A program made the position numbers and the translations under genes. This document shows, in pieces, positions 49,201 through 58,906 of a stretch of DNA of 64,000 bases. Under the pieces are notes generated by a model. That model was not told the origin of the DNA. It made no database searches and was given only the letters and a program-made list of their open reading frames with translations. The stretch's first letter is position 1, and each line of letters starts with the position of its first letter. Source of the stretch: Bolinopsis microptera (lineage: Eukaryota; Ctenophora; Tentaculata; Lobata; Bolinopsidae); assembly GCF_026151205.1 (NCBI RefSeq), contig NC_087076.1, positions 3,557,902 through 3,621,901 on the forward strand, read 5' to 3'.

Positions 49201-52200
49201 TGGACTATGAAGAGACCAGGATTAGAGAGATATTTGAGCAAGCTCTATCTGCCATTGGGCTTCACGTGACAAAGGTTTGTGTGGAATCATTATACAGTCC
49301 TCTTCCCTCTTAACCCCCTCCTCCCCTCTTTACCCCCTCTTCCCTCTTAACCCCCTCCTACCCCTGGCCCCCTACCCCCCTCTTAACCCCCTCCTCCCCT
49401 CTTAACCCCCCCCTTCCCTCTTAACCCCCTCCTACCCCTGGCCTCCTACTACATATTGTCTTGGATAGATGATTTATTTAGCTAATACATAAAGAAACAT
49501 AACCTACTTACTGGTGTTACCAGGGTAGCGAGCTGTGGGATCAGTACAGGCAGTATGAGGACACACTCCTACAAACTATAAAAGAGAAGCTTGCGGAGGA
49601 CAACTGTACTGAGAAGGAGTTCCTACAGGACCTATATAACAAACAGAGAAGCAGGGTGGACAACTTATTTCAAAGACAACTTGCTGTTCCTCTCAACGGT
49701 TCGTTTCAAATACATTGTCTGTTGTAGCAGTTAAAGGTGTGTGTTGACCGAATGATGATAGGTGTTACAAGTGCAGGCCTCATATTTTAATCTACTACTG
49801 GGCTACTTTGTGTAAGGACGTGTTAGCAATTACAACTGATAGAAACTAGTGTTCTCTACTCTTCAGGTTTGGAGTATGCAATGTCAGAGTATAAGACTTG
49901 GTTAGGAGGGGCTCATGCTGACATTCCTATTGCCCTTCAAAACAGATACGAAACAGCCCTCAAGAAACTTCAAGCTGTCACCTCTTACGAACAAGCGCTG
50001 GTAAGATCTTTCATTTGTTTATAGAATTACAATCAAGAAATGTATAAACTTATCTGCAACTTAGCTAAGTTTTCATTGTTGACATTTACTATTGCACTTT
50101 GCATCTTCAAGGACCGTTGCGTTGATTGTTTGCCTATATTCAGTGTTATACTCGTGCTACAGTGTTACAATTGTGTAACAGTGTTGTACAGTGTTGCACA
50201 GTGTTACAGTGTCTTCTTCTCAGGATAACACTGCGCCTCCACACGAGGAGGAGTATTTCTACTATATCGAGCATGAGAGAAAACACGGTGACCCTGCTAG
50301 AGTCATCTGTTTAATGGAGAGAGCTATTACAGACAATCCTCTCAACTCCAACAGATGGGTCGACTACCTCAGATACTTGGTGAGTTTGGGGACGCTGGGC
50401 CCTACCTCCAGGGATCGGAACAGCCATTACAATTCATTGTTTTATTTTTGGTTTTACTTGATATTTTGAAAGCTTGGAACAATTCAAAATCTTTGACGGA
50501 CGAAAATAATAAAAACAAGCAAAGAGATCATAAAACTGATCCCTTTAAATGTTTCAGGACCAAATCCTAAAAGTGAAAAGTGTGGTGTTATTAGCGTACA
50601 GTAGAGCAGTAAGGAATGTTCCCTGGATAGTAGAAGTGTGGACTCAATACATGCTAGCTCAGCAACGCTACCAGCTTCACTTCTCCCACATTGACGGTTA
50701 GTACAATTAAATAATCTCATAGTCTCAGTGGTTTAAGTGCTCCTGGAAAAAGAAGATTCTGGAACTTCATCCGGAGGAACAAAAGCACTGTGACTGTAGT
50801 TTCAGTTGCCGTTGTTTTCATAATTAGTATTGTTCCGGTATTTCTAGTTCATCTTTTTTAGTATCTTGGTGTTTGTTTGCACCCAAAATTGGCACTTTTT
50901 GAGGAGATATTTGAGATGTTAAACGTCGTTATTAATCCTTTTATTTATTCTTCAACAAATCCAACCTTTCTTCAGTTTTATAGAAATCGCTGGAAGTTTT
51001 GATGATTTGATTTGATTTTATTGATTTCATATTATTATTAATGTAATAATTATCAACTGATTTTCAGAATTGTTTGTTCCTCAAATATAACGGTCTAGAG
51101 TTCCATCGTGGCAACAATGTGTATTTATGCGATTTTAAGACCTTTGTATGACAAATAGAATGTACCACAATCAGCAAAAAGTCAAATAATGAAAATAGAA
51201 TAGCTAAAACTATGAAAGCAATGATACTCTTTATACCCAGAGACGTTGGAAGAAGCACTGAAGAACGGTTTCCAGGACTCAGCCAGCCACTTATCCCTCT
51301 GGAGGTGTTATCTGTCGTGTCACTGGAGACAGGAACGGTTCCAGCCTCTCAATACAAACGGATCCGAGAAGCATCTAGATAACAACCCTCTGAACGCAGC
51401 TTTTCAGCGGGGTATTAATTTCATCAACCAGACCTTTGGAGAAGAAGGAGACCCTCAAGGTATGTTCAGTAATTGTCTCAAATGTAAATACTTCGCTCTT
51501 TTAAACTATGGGTTTGATGTTTTCTTGGGTTGATTTTATAACGACGTGAATTTAGGTGAGTTAACGTTCTTCATGGCTGAATGCGAGGATTGAGAGATGA
51601 CGTACAAAGCTTTCGAGTTTTGATGTCGGGACTTTTTGAATCCAAGATTTACAAAGAACAAACCAGTGAGTTGATAATTGTACATCACAAAATTACAAGT
51701 TTATTACCTTACAATTTTACATTTCTCTCACAAAATAATACAAAAAATACGAACAAGCAAATTCGTGCATTTTTTTATCGACTCTACTCGATTGCTTTCA
51801 AGGTTACATCCTATGCTTGTCAGGTTTGTGGCTGAAGTATATCGCACTGGAGCTACGGTTTGGTGATATCACAGAGGCTAGGAGGATATACCAGAAAGCA
51901 GTTCAATGTAACACAGACAATCCTCAGATGATTATTCAGAGATTCCTGAACTTTGAGAGTGTTCATGGTATGGGTCCAACTTAACCATAAAATCTGTTAT
52001 TTTGTCGCAAGTTGTTTTTGGTTCACACAATATAAATATAATATTTTTATTAGCGTTATAGAAAAAGCAAGTTCATTAACCTGTTCCTCAACTTCTTTCC
52101 GTTTTATGTAGTATTTTTGACAGGTACGCTAGAAACGTTCGATAACACAGCAGTGAAGTGTCGGAGACAGCAGAAGAAAATTGACGAAAAATCAGCGAAG

Positions 52201-53394
52201 GTTGGTTTATTTCACTATTTTAGTGAATATAGTCAGTTCTTTAAAGGTGTCGTTTGTACAGTGTACACTTTCGACCATAATCGTCAATTTAGATAACTTT
52301 CAGGAAGCCGAAAAGTTGGCTCTTCAAAACAAGAGATCATCGGAAAACAAAGGAAAGAGCAGGCCGAACGCTAAAGAAGGTTTTGGTAAAAGTAAAAACG
52401 ATCAAAAGAACAAACACGACAATAAACCAGCCTCGTCAAAGAAAAGAAAAATCTCATCAGAACCCGAGAATCAGAAGGACACTAAAGTTATGAAACAAAA
52501 CACCAAAAGTCAGAGAAAACGTCTTTCCCTAAAAAGCCCGCCACAGACTCAACAGAAATTGACAAGAGCAAATACCCTCTGACTATATTCGTCAGTAACT
52601 TGTCGTACGATGCGACAGAGGATGATCTGAACAACACGTTTAAGCACGTGGGCAGTATCGTGGACATCAGACTGGTGAAGAGCGTCAACAACAAGTCTAG
52701 AGGGTTCGGATACGTTGAGTTCCACAGAAGAGAAGAGGTGATGGCTGCTCTGGAGATGGACCGAGTGCCTGTGCTGAACAGACCTTGTTACGTTAACGAG
52801 TGCAAAGAAAAGACTGCTGACGATAAAACGGAGTTCAAGTATAAGATGGGTATGGAAAGTCACAAACTGTTTATCAATAACCTTCCCTACGAAACAACTG
52901 AATCTCAGTTGAGAGACATGTTCGGTAAAATCTCCGATATCAAAAGTCTTAGAATGGTAACTACCAAGAGTGGAAAGTTCAAGGGATTTGCTTACGTTGA
53001 GTACTCGGACAGCGAATCCGCTAAGAAAGCAATTCTTGAACTAAACGATAATATGATAGGAGATAGGAAAATGAGCGTTGCTATTTCAAACCCTCCGGGA
53101 AAATCAGCTGCACCAAAACACTCTGATTCCTCTTTGATTTCTGAGAAAGCTGAAGACGGCACTAAGAGGAAAATGAAGATGAACTTCATGATTCCGCGAG
53201 CTATCAGCAAACCTAAGACTAAACAATCAGACGAAGTAAAGACCGAAAATAAAGCGGCTGCTTCTAATTCCCTGACTGATAGTAATAGCACACTCGGTAA
53301 CCTCTCAGAAAGCAGGTCTAAAGCTATAAGTCGTGATGAAGCACCTAAACAAATGTTATCGAACTCTCAGTTCAGTAAACTCTTTTACAAGTAA
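37275..53394 (+). CDS. SART3: SART3 (U4/U6 snRNP recycling factor), 13 exons, two frame breaks
   Basis: HAT-repeat and RRM protein that reassembles U4/U6 snRNPs and recruits USP15/USP4. Exons: 37275-37364, 40877-40963, 45526-45676, 49156-49274, 49524-49698, 49867-50000, 50224-50379, 50558-50696, 51241-51459, 51556-51665, 51824-51967, 52124-52200, 52304-53394; about 897 residues if both breaks are bridged (human 963). Order: acidic N-terminus (SRSEDDSCSSSEDEE), HAT repeats (MWLAWIKQERLFLPLDPTRV, ELWDQYRQYEDTL, RWVDYLRYL), Lys-rich linker with SSKKRKI, RRM1 (IFVSNL, SRGFGYVEF), RRM2 (LFINNL, FKGFAYVEY), C-terminus SNSQFSKLF typical of SART3. Reading frame is lost by one base near 51587 and again between 52486 and 52582, both at homopolymers. 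Three antisense genes lie in its introns. Confidence 0.95.
38117..38171. repeat. Two adjacent perfect palindromes
   Basis: 38117-38148 has 15-bp arms (AACATTACTGAACAT and its inverse) with a 2-base spacer. 38154-38171 is CACGTAACGCGTTACGTG, a perfect 18-bp palindrome. They are in SART3 intron 1, downstream of the antisense DEG/ENaC gene. A weaker inverted pair (AGACTCCA/TGGAGTCT) follows near 38250. Confidence 0.85.
38566..40663 (-). CDS. DEG/ENaC/ASIC family sodium channel subunit
   Basis: Trimeric, amiloride-sensitive-type cation channel subunit in the plasma membrane. Two exons on the minus strand, 40535-40663 (43 codons from ATG) and 38566-40386, phase 0 with GT-AG borders, give 649 residues. 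TM1 is about residues 53-77 (FCRIIWAILIFTLAGFTCYL), followed by the family start of the ectodomain, VVLPAISVCGTNY. Extracellular cysteines follow the pattern (INHCHCIPWYF; EECHEPCTYNEW then VFP). TM2 has FIAEFGGTVDIFIGFSFFTV, containing the G-x-S selectivity filter as GFS. The 75-residue C-tail is polar. Unusually, the ectodomain carries an acidic Glu-Thr repeat (39292-39372). It lies wholly in SART3 intron 1. The ligand (peptide, proton, mechanical) cannot be inferred. Confidence 0.95.
39292..39372 (-). repeat. Hexanucleotide repeat coding for Glu-Thr in the channel ectodomain
   Basis: Repeats of CAGTTT or CAGTAT on + encode alternating Glu and Thr (TETETENETETDTETD) on the minus strand. The repeat is in frame, between the C-x-C-x-P region and the later cysteines, so it adds a flexible negatively charged loop. 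Such repeats are expected to vary in length between individuals. Confidence 0.85.
41080..41142 (+). pseudogene. Small LINE RT C-terminal scrap (+)
   Basis: The frame reads IEHVQRVATRLLKIYSPFTN, like the 'LE-VQRR-TR' segment after the RT core of LINEs. Only about 20 residues are convincing, so this is tentative. It lies in SART3 intron 2. Confidence 0.3.
41734..41943 (-). pseudogene. LINE C-terminal remnant (-)
   Basis: The minus-strand frame reads HATHFQRAGRLWNVLPKIFN then TLASIKTFLQNFLDTLPDKP. The pattern F-x-R-x-x-x-LWN-LP-x-x-x-x-x-x-S-x-x-x-F is the end of CR1/L2-type LINE ORF2. No RT core is adjacent. It lies in SART3 intron 2 and is presumably dead. Confidence 0.45.
42181..42547 (+). 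repeat. Dispersed repeat, longer copy
   Basis: Starts GGCGCGCGGCGCTGAACCAA and ends with CAGATCGGGAAATTGAGCGG, CGGCCGCATTTCTTGTTA. It shares both ends with 1469-1612, which lacks most of the middle. It lies in SART3 intron 2. Confidence 0.6.
42730..42927 (+). CDS. Possible two-exon small ORF, weak
   Basis: 42730-42760 (MSGAIAVTCE, donor gtaagc) and 42842-42927 (GIYKRNCSWLTDEQPLVRAN to TAG) join in phase to 38 residues with good splice sites. There is no family match and no signal peptide. It could be a chance pair inside SART3 intron 2, or an unused cryptic exon pair. Confidence 0.15.
42928..44623. other. SART3 intron 2, plain stretch
   Basis: AT-rich, with TTAATTA-type simple sequence at 44540-44600. 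No gene is supported before the antisense secreted-protein gene at 44624. Confidence 0.55.
44624..45028 (-). CDS. Small predicted secreted protein, 86 residues, two exons
   Basis: Exon 1 (44890-45028) and exon 2 (44624-44745) on the minus strand have GT-AG borders and matching phase 1, total 261 bases with stop TGA. The N-terminus MMRGLLVVCSLLVALSLQLP is a textbook signal peptide, followed by TKRDVILIERDLGYFWDIIS, then CHKSLIEILEMLSLPGAMLH and the end QTFCGGYYD. The mature part has two cysteines, which could form one disulfide, and amphipathic helical stretches. I do not recognise the family. KRD after the leader might be a dibasic processing site, but that is only a guess. The whole gene sits in SART3 intron 2. 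Confidence 0.7.
46055..48546 (-). CDS. Long disordered Ser/Lys-rich protein, 5' end incomplete
   Basis: Three minus-strand exons join in phase: 48455-48546, 47998-48122 and 46055-47884 (stop), at least 681 residues; the first exon with the start codon was not found. The sequence is low in hydrophobics and rich in Ser, Lys, Pro and acidic clusters (SGDSSDSGDENG, NAGSDSEEDSSTSEDISPS). The C-terminal third has four to six repeats of a TPQTS(K/R)K unit, three SPATP-type repeats and two LPPKTP motifs. This suggests a phosphorylated nuclear or cytoskeletal scaffold, but I recognise no domain. An alternative 5' reading of exon 2 runs upstream through a hydrophobic stretch (MSVVCCLFVEMIPYVNSF), which would make it membrane-anchored; the spliced version has better junctions. 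It lies in SART3 intron 3. Confidence 0.75.
49296..49450. repeat. C-rich low-complexity tract
   Basis: Repeated CCCTCTTAACCCCCTCCT-type units, strongly strand-biased to C/T, in the SART3 intron between exons 4 and 5. It is effectively an enlarged polypyrimidine tract ahead of the exon-5 acceptor at 49523. Confidence 0.85.
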
Positions 53395-53457
53395 TTTATA
53401 ATAATATTAATATTACCTGGCTAATGATTACTGCATTGGAAAATTAGTAATGTTCCC

Positions 53458-53463
53458 AATAAA
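53458..53463 (+). promoter_or_regulatory. Probable polyadenylation signal of SART3
   Basis: AATAAA 64 bases after the SART3 stop codon. Confidence 0.6.
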
Positions 53464-54152
53464 GGCGATATTTCCGATTTAAGTCTGAAGACTTATTGTC
53501 ATTGACACTCATCGATTGATTTTGCAATATATTTATCAGTTAGCGGGGTCTTTTAACTTATTAATAACGATAAGGTAAGCCAAAATTAACTGCTTCATGA
53601 CTGAGAAGTGAAATTCTTTCTTAAGCTTAAACTTGCAGACTTTGAACTTGCAGAGTTACAGATTTTTAGTTTCTATTGAATATTACGTCTCACGTCAACG
53701 GTTAATTGTTTTACTAAATACGACCGGTGACTTGTGACATCTTAATAATAATACATAATATTTTTATTGTTGTTGATGAATAATTCATCTTCCTAAATTT
53801 CGGGTTTTATTTTTGAAAAAATGGACAATGAACATTTTAGTTTTACTATGCGACAAGTCAAAAATTATAGGCAAAATCGCGGCGAAAGATAATGTATTTC
53901 AATTTGCTGTAACACAATCAATAATTAAGCTAATGAGCATCATGAGAATATGTGGATCATGCGGAGAAGAGTATGCTTAGAGCAACACTACCCTGCTACC
54001 CAGTAGGGTAGTACCCATTCAATCATCTCAAACACAACTTAATTGCTACACGTTGTAATTGTGTACCAATTTTTTCCTACTTTCATGTCTCCATTCCAGC
54101 ATCTCTGTTGTCTGTCAAAACTGTTCCCCTTCTTTACTTGACTCAATTATAG
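53464..54152. other. Gene-free stretch after SART3
   Basis: AT-rich, with nothing supported until the G-ended element at 54153. Confidence 0.5.
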
Positions 54153-56221
54153 TAGGGCGGGGGGTACCAATGGTATAAATGGCATAATGGAGAATTGGCC
54201 AAAAAAATTTCCATTAATGCCATGAAATTTTATGCCATCTTATGCCATTCGAAATATGAAATTTTAAAACTTTGAACTGAGAATTTAATAACGAATTGTC
54301 TGCACCCCACTAGTACTGTCCACCTTTATCTTTATTTATTGTACCACAACATCTATTTTCACCCATTAATTTCCTCAAAATACCCTAGCAATGGGCATTA
54401 TTGATTATAATGACGTTCAATGTATATATCAATATGATATGAGAATTTGGTTGATAGTGGACAAGTGACCGGGCAGTATGGCATAGTACACGCTATACAC
54501 CGTATAACAGAGAGGACAGTCGACTGAATGCTCCCAGTCAATCGGATATCCAAATTAACAGTGGACAACTGTAACATTACCAACTCGATTAAAATATTAT
54601 TTGTTAATGATGTGTACAGATGTATCGTGTCGGGACCGTGTTCATGTTGAAGGTTTTGAAATTTGAACATTTTCATAAGATTGATAATGATCTGTAAACA
54701 TGTTTCGAATGGGTAGCCTCTTAAAAATAATATTCATTGATCATATCTCGATGAACCTGTATATTAGTATTACATAACCCATCACCAAATGACCTGAAAG
54801 ACTTGCTTCCTATTATAAAAAAATGATGATGACATAATATATTGCTTAAATATCTTCATATTCACTGCTGCATAGCAACATAGCACTCCTTAATTAGTTA
54901 ACGATAATCTAGTATAATCATTGTAGGATAAACATGTCAAGACATACTCATGCAACAAGTGGAAATGCGGCAGATGTAAGGTGGTGGTTCGCGAAGATGT
55001 TGGGAAATGACCGAAGTGTTGTTTGCATTTATTCGGGTTTCTTTTTCATCTGGTTGCTCAAGAAATATGGATGCGATAACTATGGCCCATAGAATGGAGA
55101 GAAAGAATGTGTACAGTGCTTTATGATTATCATTACATGAAGACACATCTGCAATTGCACATGCACGTGGAAGTACAGTTTTGCATCCTACAGTTCACCT
55201 CAAAAAGGTTAAATCTACAGGCCAGAAAGCAGAACGAGTGAAATGGACTGGTGGTATGATAAGCCTAGGCAAGTTGGCAAAAACGCTGGTCAGGGCATCG
55301 AGGGACTGCATTCGAGAAGGGAAAAGATTAAGAAACAATTTCCCTGTGTTCGCCGCAGTCGCTGATCCTGAAGAACAGAGTGGGAAGCCAATCGTCCATG
55401 GCCAAGTACTTCCTTGGGAAGCTGTAGATGATGAAGCTGGATGCCTCGAGGATGAGGACGAACCTGGAGTTGATGATTGTGATGATGGAGAAACGATATC
55501 AACAGATAAATATGGAACACTTTCCTTCCGGTCTTTTGAGACACTCACGCTCAATGGAGGAAGAAGCACTTTATCAACAAAATCTTCAAGGGGGACGCGT
55601 TTGGAGTGTCTTCTGATGTTCGCATATACAATCAACCTGAATGCGGATGTTCAACAGTTTTGAAAGCTGGCAGTACAGAAACTCTTAAAGTCTTCAAATC
55701 TCAGCAGGACTTTGCAACAGGAGTGGTTAGATTTATTTCTTATAAGTCATGCCCGATGAAGTACTACTGCCAGGAGCATAGCCTAATTAATGGATCTCCT
55801 AATGTTTGGCTATTCGTCGAAGACAAATACATCAGATGCATTGTTCTTTGATGACATTCAAAATCGTTGTGTTGTCAATGTTTGTATTCTGTACATTTTG
55901 AACATCTCACAATTTGCTTTTCTTGAATAGTCAAATGTTTGGTATATGTTTGATATAATTATAATACATTTCTATTTTCTTTATTTGTCATATGAATCTT
56001 TAACGATCATTCCAAGCGTTATAAAGCATGAAACATGTCTCTTATTCAAGTACTAATAATAATTTGCGAATTTAAAGTCATCCTAAAGGTCAAATATGAA
56101 GACCTAAATTCATGGCATAAATTGGCATAATGGAGAATTGGCCAATAAAAATTTCCATTTATGCCATAAAAATGTATGCCATTTGATGCAATTTTATGCC
56201 AATGGTACCCCCTGCCACCCC
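54153..56221. mobile_element. G-ended DNA transposon (hAT-like?) with unexplained open frames, about 2.07 kb
   Basis: The left end reads TAGGGCGGGGGGTACCAATG; the right end, inverted, reads GGGGTGGCAGGGGGTACCAT. The flanks AATTATAG and AATGATAG match at seven of eight bases, an 8-bp duplication. Inside each end is the same hairpin-forming block in direct orientation (GGCATAATGGAGAATTGGCC to a TATGCCAT-rich stretch). An 8-bp duplication and GGGGTGGCA-type ends are hAT-like, but no hAT transposase is recognisable. Open frames at 54934-55851 are listed separately. The layout parallels the 6396-8060 element. Confidence 0.65.
54934..55851 (+). CDS. Unrecognised reading frames inside the 54153-56221 element
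   Basis: Three plus-strand pieces: 54934-55089 (MSRHTHATSGNAADVRWWFA, then hydrophobic, to TAG), 55181-55663 (basic start, acidic middle CLEDEDEPGVDDCDDGET) and a C-terminal piece ending at 55851 (PECGCSTVLKAGSTETLKVF; later YKSCPMKYYCQEHS). The second and third are in different frames and overlap near 55600, so a one-base break or a missed intron separates them. The Cys-rich end looks like real protein. I cannot assign a family. It is either a decayed accessory protein of the element or captured host sequence. Confidence 0.35.
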
Positions 56222-56229
56222 AATGATAG

Positions 56230-56694
56230 CACATATGAATTGTCCTCGAAGGCTGGACAATTCAACAGTAAATATACTTCTAATACTAAACATAAACACA
56301 CAATATTTAATCAAATATTTATGAATTCACGACAGAGATGTATTTAAGAAATTCAAGATATATTCAAAATGTATTATCCTTTTGCCACACAAACTCAGTA
56401 AAGCATTGAACCTAAAAAACACATGCTGTTTAAAAATTCTATTGTTATTACCCAATTAAACATATAAACAGAACCCCACGTAATGTTTCACTTCCCCACT
56501 ACGTAATTTTAATACGATACTAGTGATAGAATTATAACATTTACATAGTAGTTATGGCTATGCTATCCTAACTAAAAGTAAAGAGTTTGTCCATGCTATC
56601 ATTACAAGTTAAATTGAGCATAGAACAGGATTCCACAGCACGTTTTCCAGCACGTGTTCCATCACGTGTTCCAGGAATCGCAAGAAGCATTGTA
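56230..56694. other. Gene-free stretch, 3' flank of the four-helix gene
   Basis: AT-rich. It should hold the 3' untranslated part of the minus-strand gene that ends at 56695. A triple CACGTGTTCCA-like repeat is at 56640-56675. Confidence 0.5.
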
Positions 56695-58096
56695 CTATTC
56701 ACGCGTATCATTATCAAGAAATCCTAGCCCAATGTTACCAATGCTTGCAACAACAGAGGCAACTACACACGCGTATCCGAAATAGAATGTCGCACTGATG
56801 CTGGGGTTGCTTTTGCGGCTATTGTATTTCGCTATTTCAACAGTCAACCAGATGAAGGCAACAAAGGCACACAAACCTGAAATGATACTCCTTAAAAATT
56901 ACAATGTCTATTGAATGAGCAGAAATTAGTATTAGTAATTAGTAATTGATAATTAGTAATTTAAATACTAATAATTAGTAATTGTGAAAAAGAAAACAGA
57001 AGGTATGTGGTTCAATTCTAAGATATTTGGTTGGGGAGGCGGATTATCGTTGTGAAGTACTGTACTACTCACGAAGTACTTTACACGATGTTTTCAACCC
57101 ACGAGTCAGAGAGCAAGCTCAACTGACGGCTCCCAGATGACTTAACGGGTGATACTCGTAAAATATCTGTTCCATATATTGTCATTGACGAGTCCAACTC
57201 GGCGCGCGTCCTGGTAGGTTGTAAACCTACAACCAGATGACGTATGCACATGTAGCTAGGTGAATCGGTCTGATCAAGTAGTTGGTTAAACTTCAATTCT
57301 TGTTTTTTCATTTTTACCTTAAACTTTTACACTGTTTAGTCAGGTTAACTTACCAGAAATTGCCGCGATTGCAACGACGAGCATGTTAACCATCTTCTTA
57401 TCTGAAATAACAAACATGCAACAAATATGTATTATTATTAATATTAATAACAATAATTTATTAATTTATTTTCATTCATCGTATATTTGAACAACGTGAG
57501 CTGTAGTCTATTGGAATTAGTATGACTAGAACGGTTCCACTCCTGGCTGAGCTATATTTTAGTTCTAATCATTATAATATTATAAAAGTTCTCACTGTCA
57601 TTGATGACTCCTAGTCCTATCTCCGTTCCTGACAGGAAATAAGCATTGCAATTTACTTAGTTAAAAGTTGTTAATTTATTAGGTTAACACTAACAGTTCG
57701 TAATTAGTATGTAAACTTAAAGCTATACTTTAAATATAGAAAGACATGTCTAAATCTATCTTATACTTGATGTTATAAAAGAGTACTTGCCATTTGCGTT
57801 GAGTACGACGAGAAGCCTAATGATAGAACACAGCCCAACAGCCAGGAATGCTAAAAGGACCTTAGAAATTAGGAAATTCATTATCTTTTAACAATGAACA
57901 CGCTCTTCTTAGGGCATCAAAAAATGGTTTAGTACAATGTGACGTGGAGGAAATTCAAAACTCAATTTGATTTTTGCTTTTTTTAATAACTCACAAGGAC
58001 GACAGATTCTTTAACATTCCACAGACATAGAGGGATAAGGAGAAGGATAGTCGCAACAACTGATAAAATCAATCCGGGCACGCTTTTTTCAGCCAT
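56695..58096 (-). CDS. Small four-transmembrane protein, 141 residues, four exons
   Basis: Minus-strand exons 57995-58096, 57791-57884, 57354-57401 and 56695-56876 join in phase to 142 codons with stop. Four hydrophobic segments: SVPGLILSVVATILLLIPLC, FLISKVLLAFLAVGLCSIIR, NMLVVAIAAISGLCAFVAFI and TFYFGYACVVASVVASIGNI. The loops between them are very short, so it does not fit claudins with their large first loop; it could be a tetraspan-like or MARVEL-like fold, which I cannot confirm. Intron 2 uses a GC donor (ATG|gcaagt) instead of GT; the other introns are GT-AG. Intron 3 contains a dispersed repeat (57142-57230). A neighbourhood function is not apparent. Confidence 0.7.
57142..57230 (-). 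repeat. GTAGGTTTACAACCTAC repeat, copy 5
   Basis: Minus-strand copy: CTTAACGGGTGATACTCGTA at the left, GGTAGGTTGTAAACCTAC at the right. It lies 25 kb from the other copies, in an intron of the four-helix gene. Confidence 0.85.
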
Positions 58097-58833
58097 CTTA
58101 CGTTTCTATATTGATTTTGGGGTTAATATCGTTAATGCGCCTTCCAAAGTTGGATGACTGATGCCCCTCATGATGTTCGACCACCTTTAATAAATCAAAA
58201 TGTGAAATTAACTTTATTGGGTGCAGTGCGGAGGTGGAACTAATTAACACGTGCACACTGCACATGTTGACACGTGTCAGCGATTAAGGAGTTTTATTAT
58301 ACCCCCTATAATCAGCCGCTGATTTCCTTACTACTGTCACGTGCACTAATATAGATTATAGGTACTTAATCCGTTCTCGTTGGTAAACAAACAAAATTGT
58401 AGCTATCACGAAAGTATTTTTAACAAGCAGCTCAACTCGAGTTAGATAATCATTGGAATTCATGTAAAAAACATAAACATATTAGAGACTAGATTAATAT
58501 GAAATATCACTATCTTAGGGTCGTTAAACCAACCAACAACATGCGAAAAATCAAATTAGAAAAAATGAAAACGGGCAAGTAGAGAAAGTAAATTCCTCCC
58601 GTATTTACACTCAGTATTAAGTTGAGTCATTTTCAATACGAGTTTGGGGACGGGTTTATGGAAAGAGTAAAGTATGGCGTAGGCCCAATGATAAGGCGGT
58701 ATTTTGTACGTCTCCTGCAGAAATCTAGCATTCCAGCATTCCATAATTATGAAATTAAATAGAACTATGGTTAGGGTTTTTTCCATAGAAAGATCTGTGC
58801 GTCTTACACTTAAAATTATAATATGTCGACAAA
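58097..58833. other. Upstream region of the four-helix gene
   Basis: Should contain its promoter. CACGTG-like E-box sites (ACACGTGCACACTGCACATG near 58248, GACACGTGTCAGCG near 58269) stand out. No gene is supported. Confidence 0.4.
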
Positions 58834-58906
58834 TTGAGAATTTTCTCCATAAACCAATAAGTATTAGTAATACTAATACTTATTGGTTTATGGAGAAAAT
58901 TCTCAA
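58834..58906. repeat. Perfect 73-bp palindrome
   Basis: The arms 58834-58869 and 58871-58906 are exact inverse copies of 36 bases (starting TTGAGAATTTTCTCCATAAA) with a single-base spacer. No mismatch is present. It would extrude as a cruciform or fold as a perfect hairpin. Confidence 0.97.

Noticed and set aside
52486-52508. A 23-nt intron restoring the SART3 linker-to-RRM frame
   Set aside because: It has GT and AG and the right length modulo 3, but animal introns this short are not expected and there is no pyrimidine tract; a one-base sequence error is simpler.
55195-55635. Minus-strand 146-codon Ser/Pro-rich frame
   Set aside because: It is the reverse of the acidic plus-strand frame in the 54153-56221 element; the plus-strand reading has better composition and a Cys-rich continuation.
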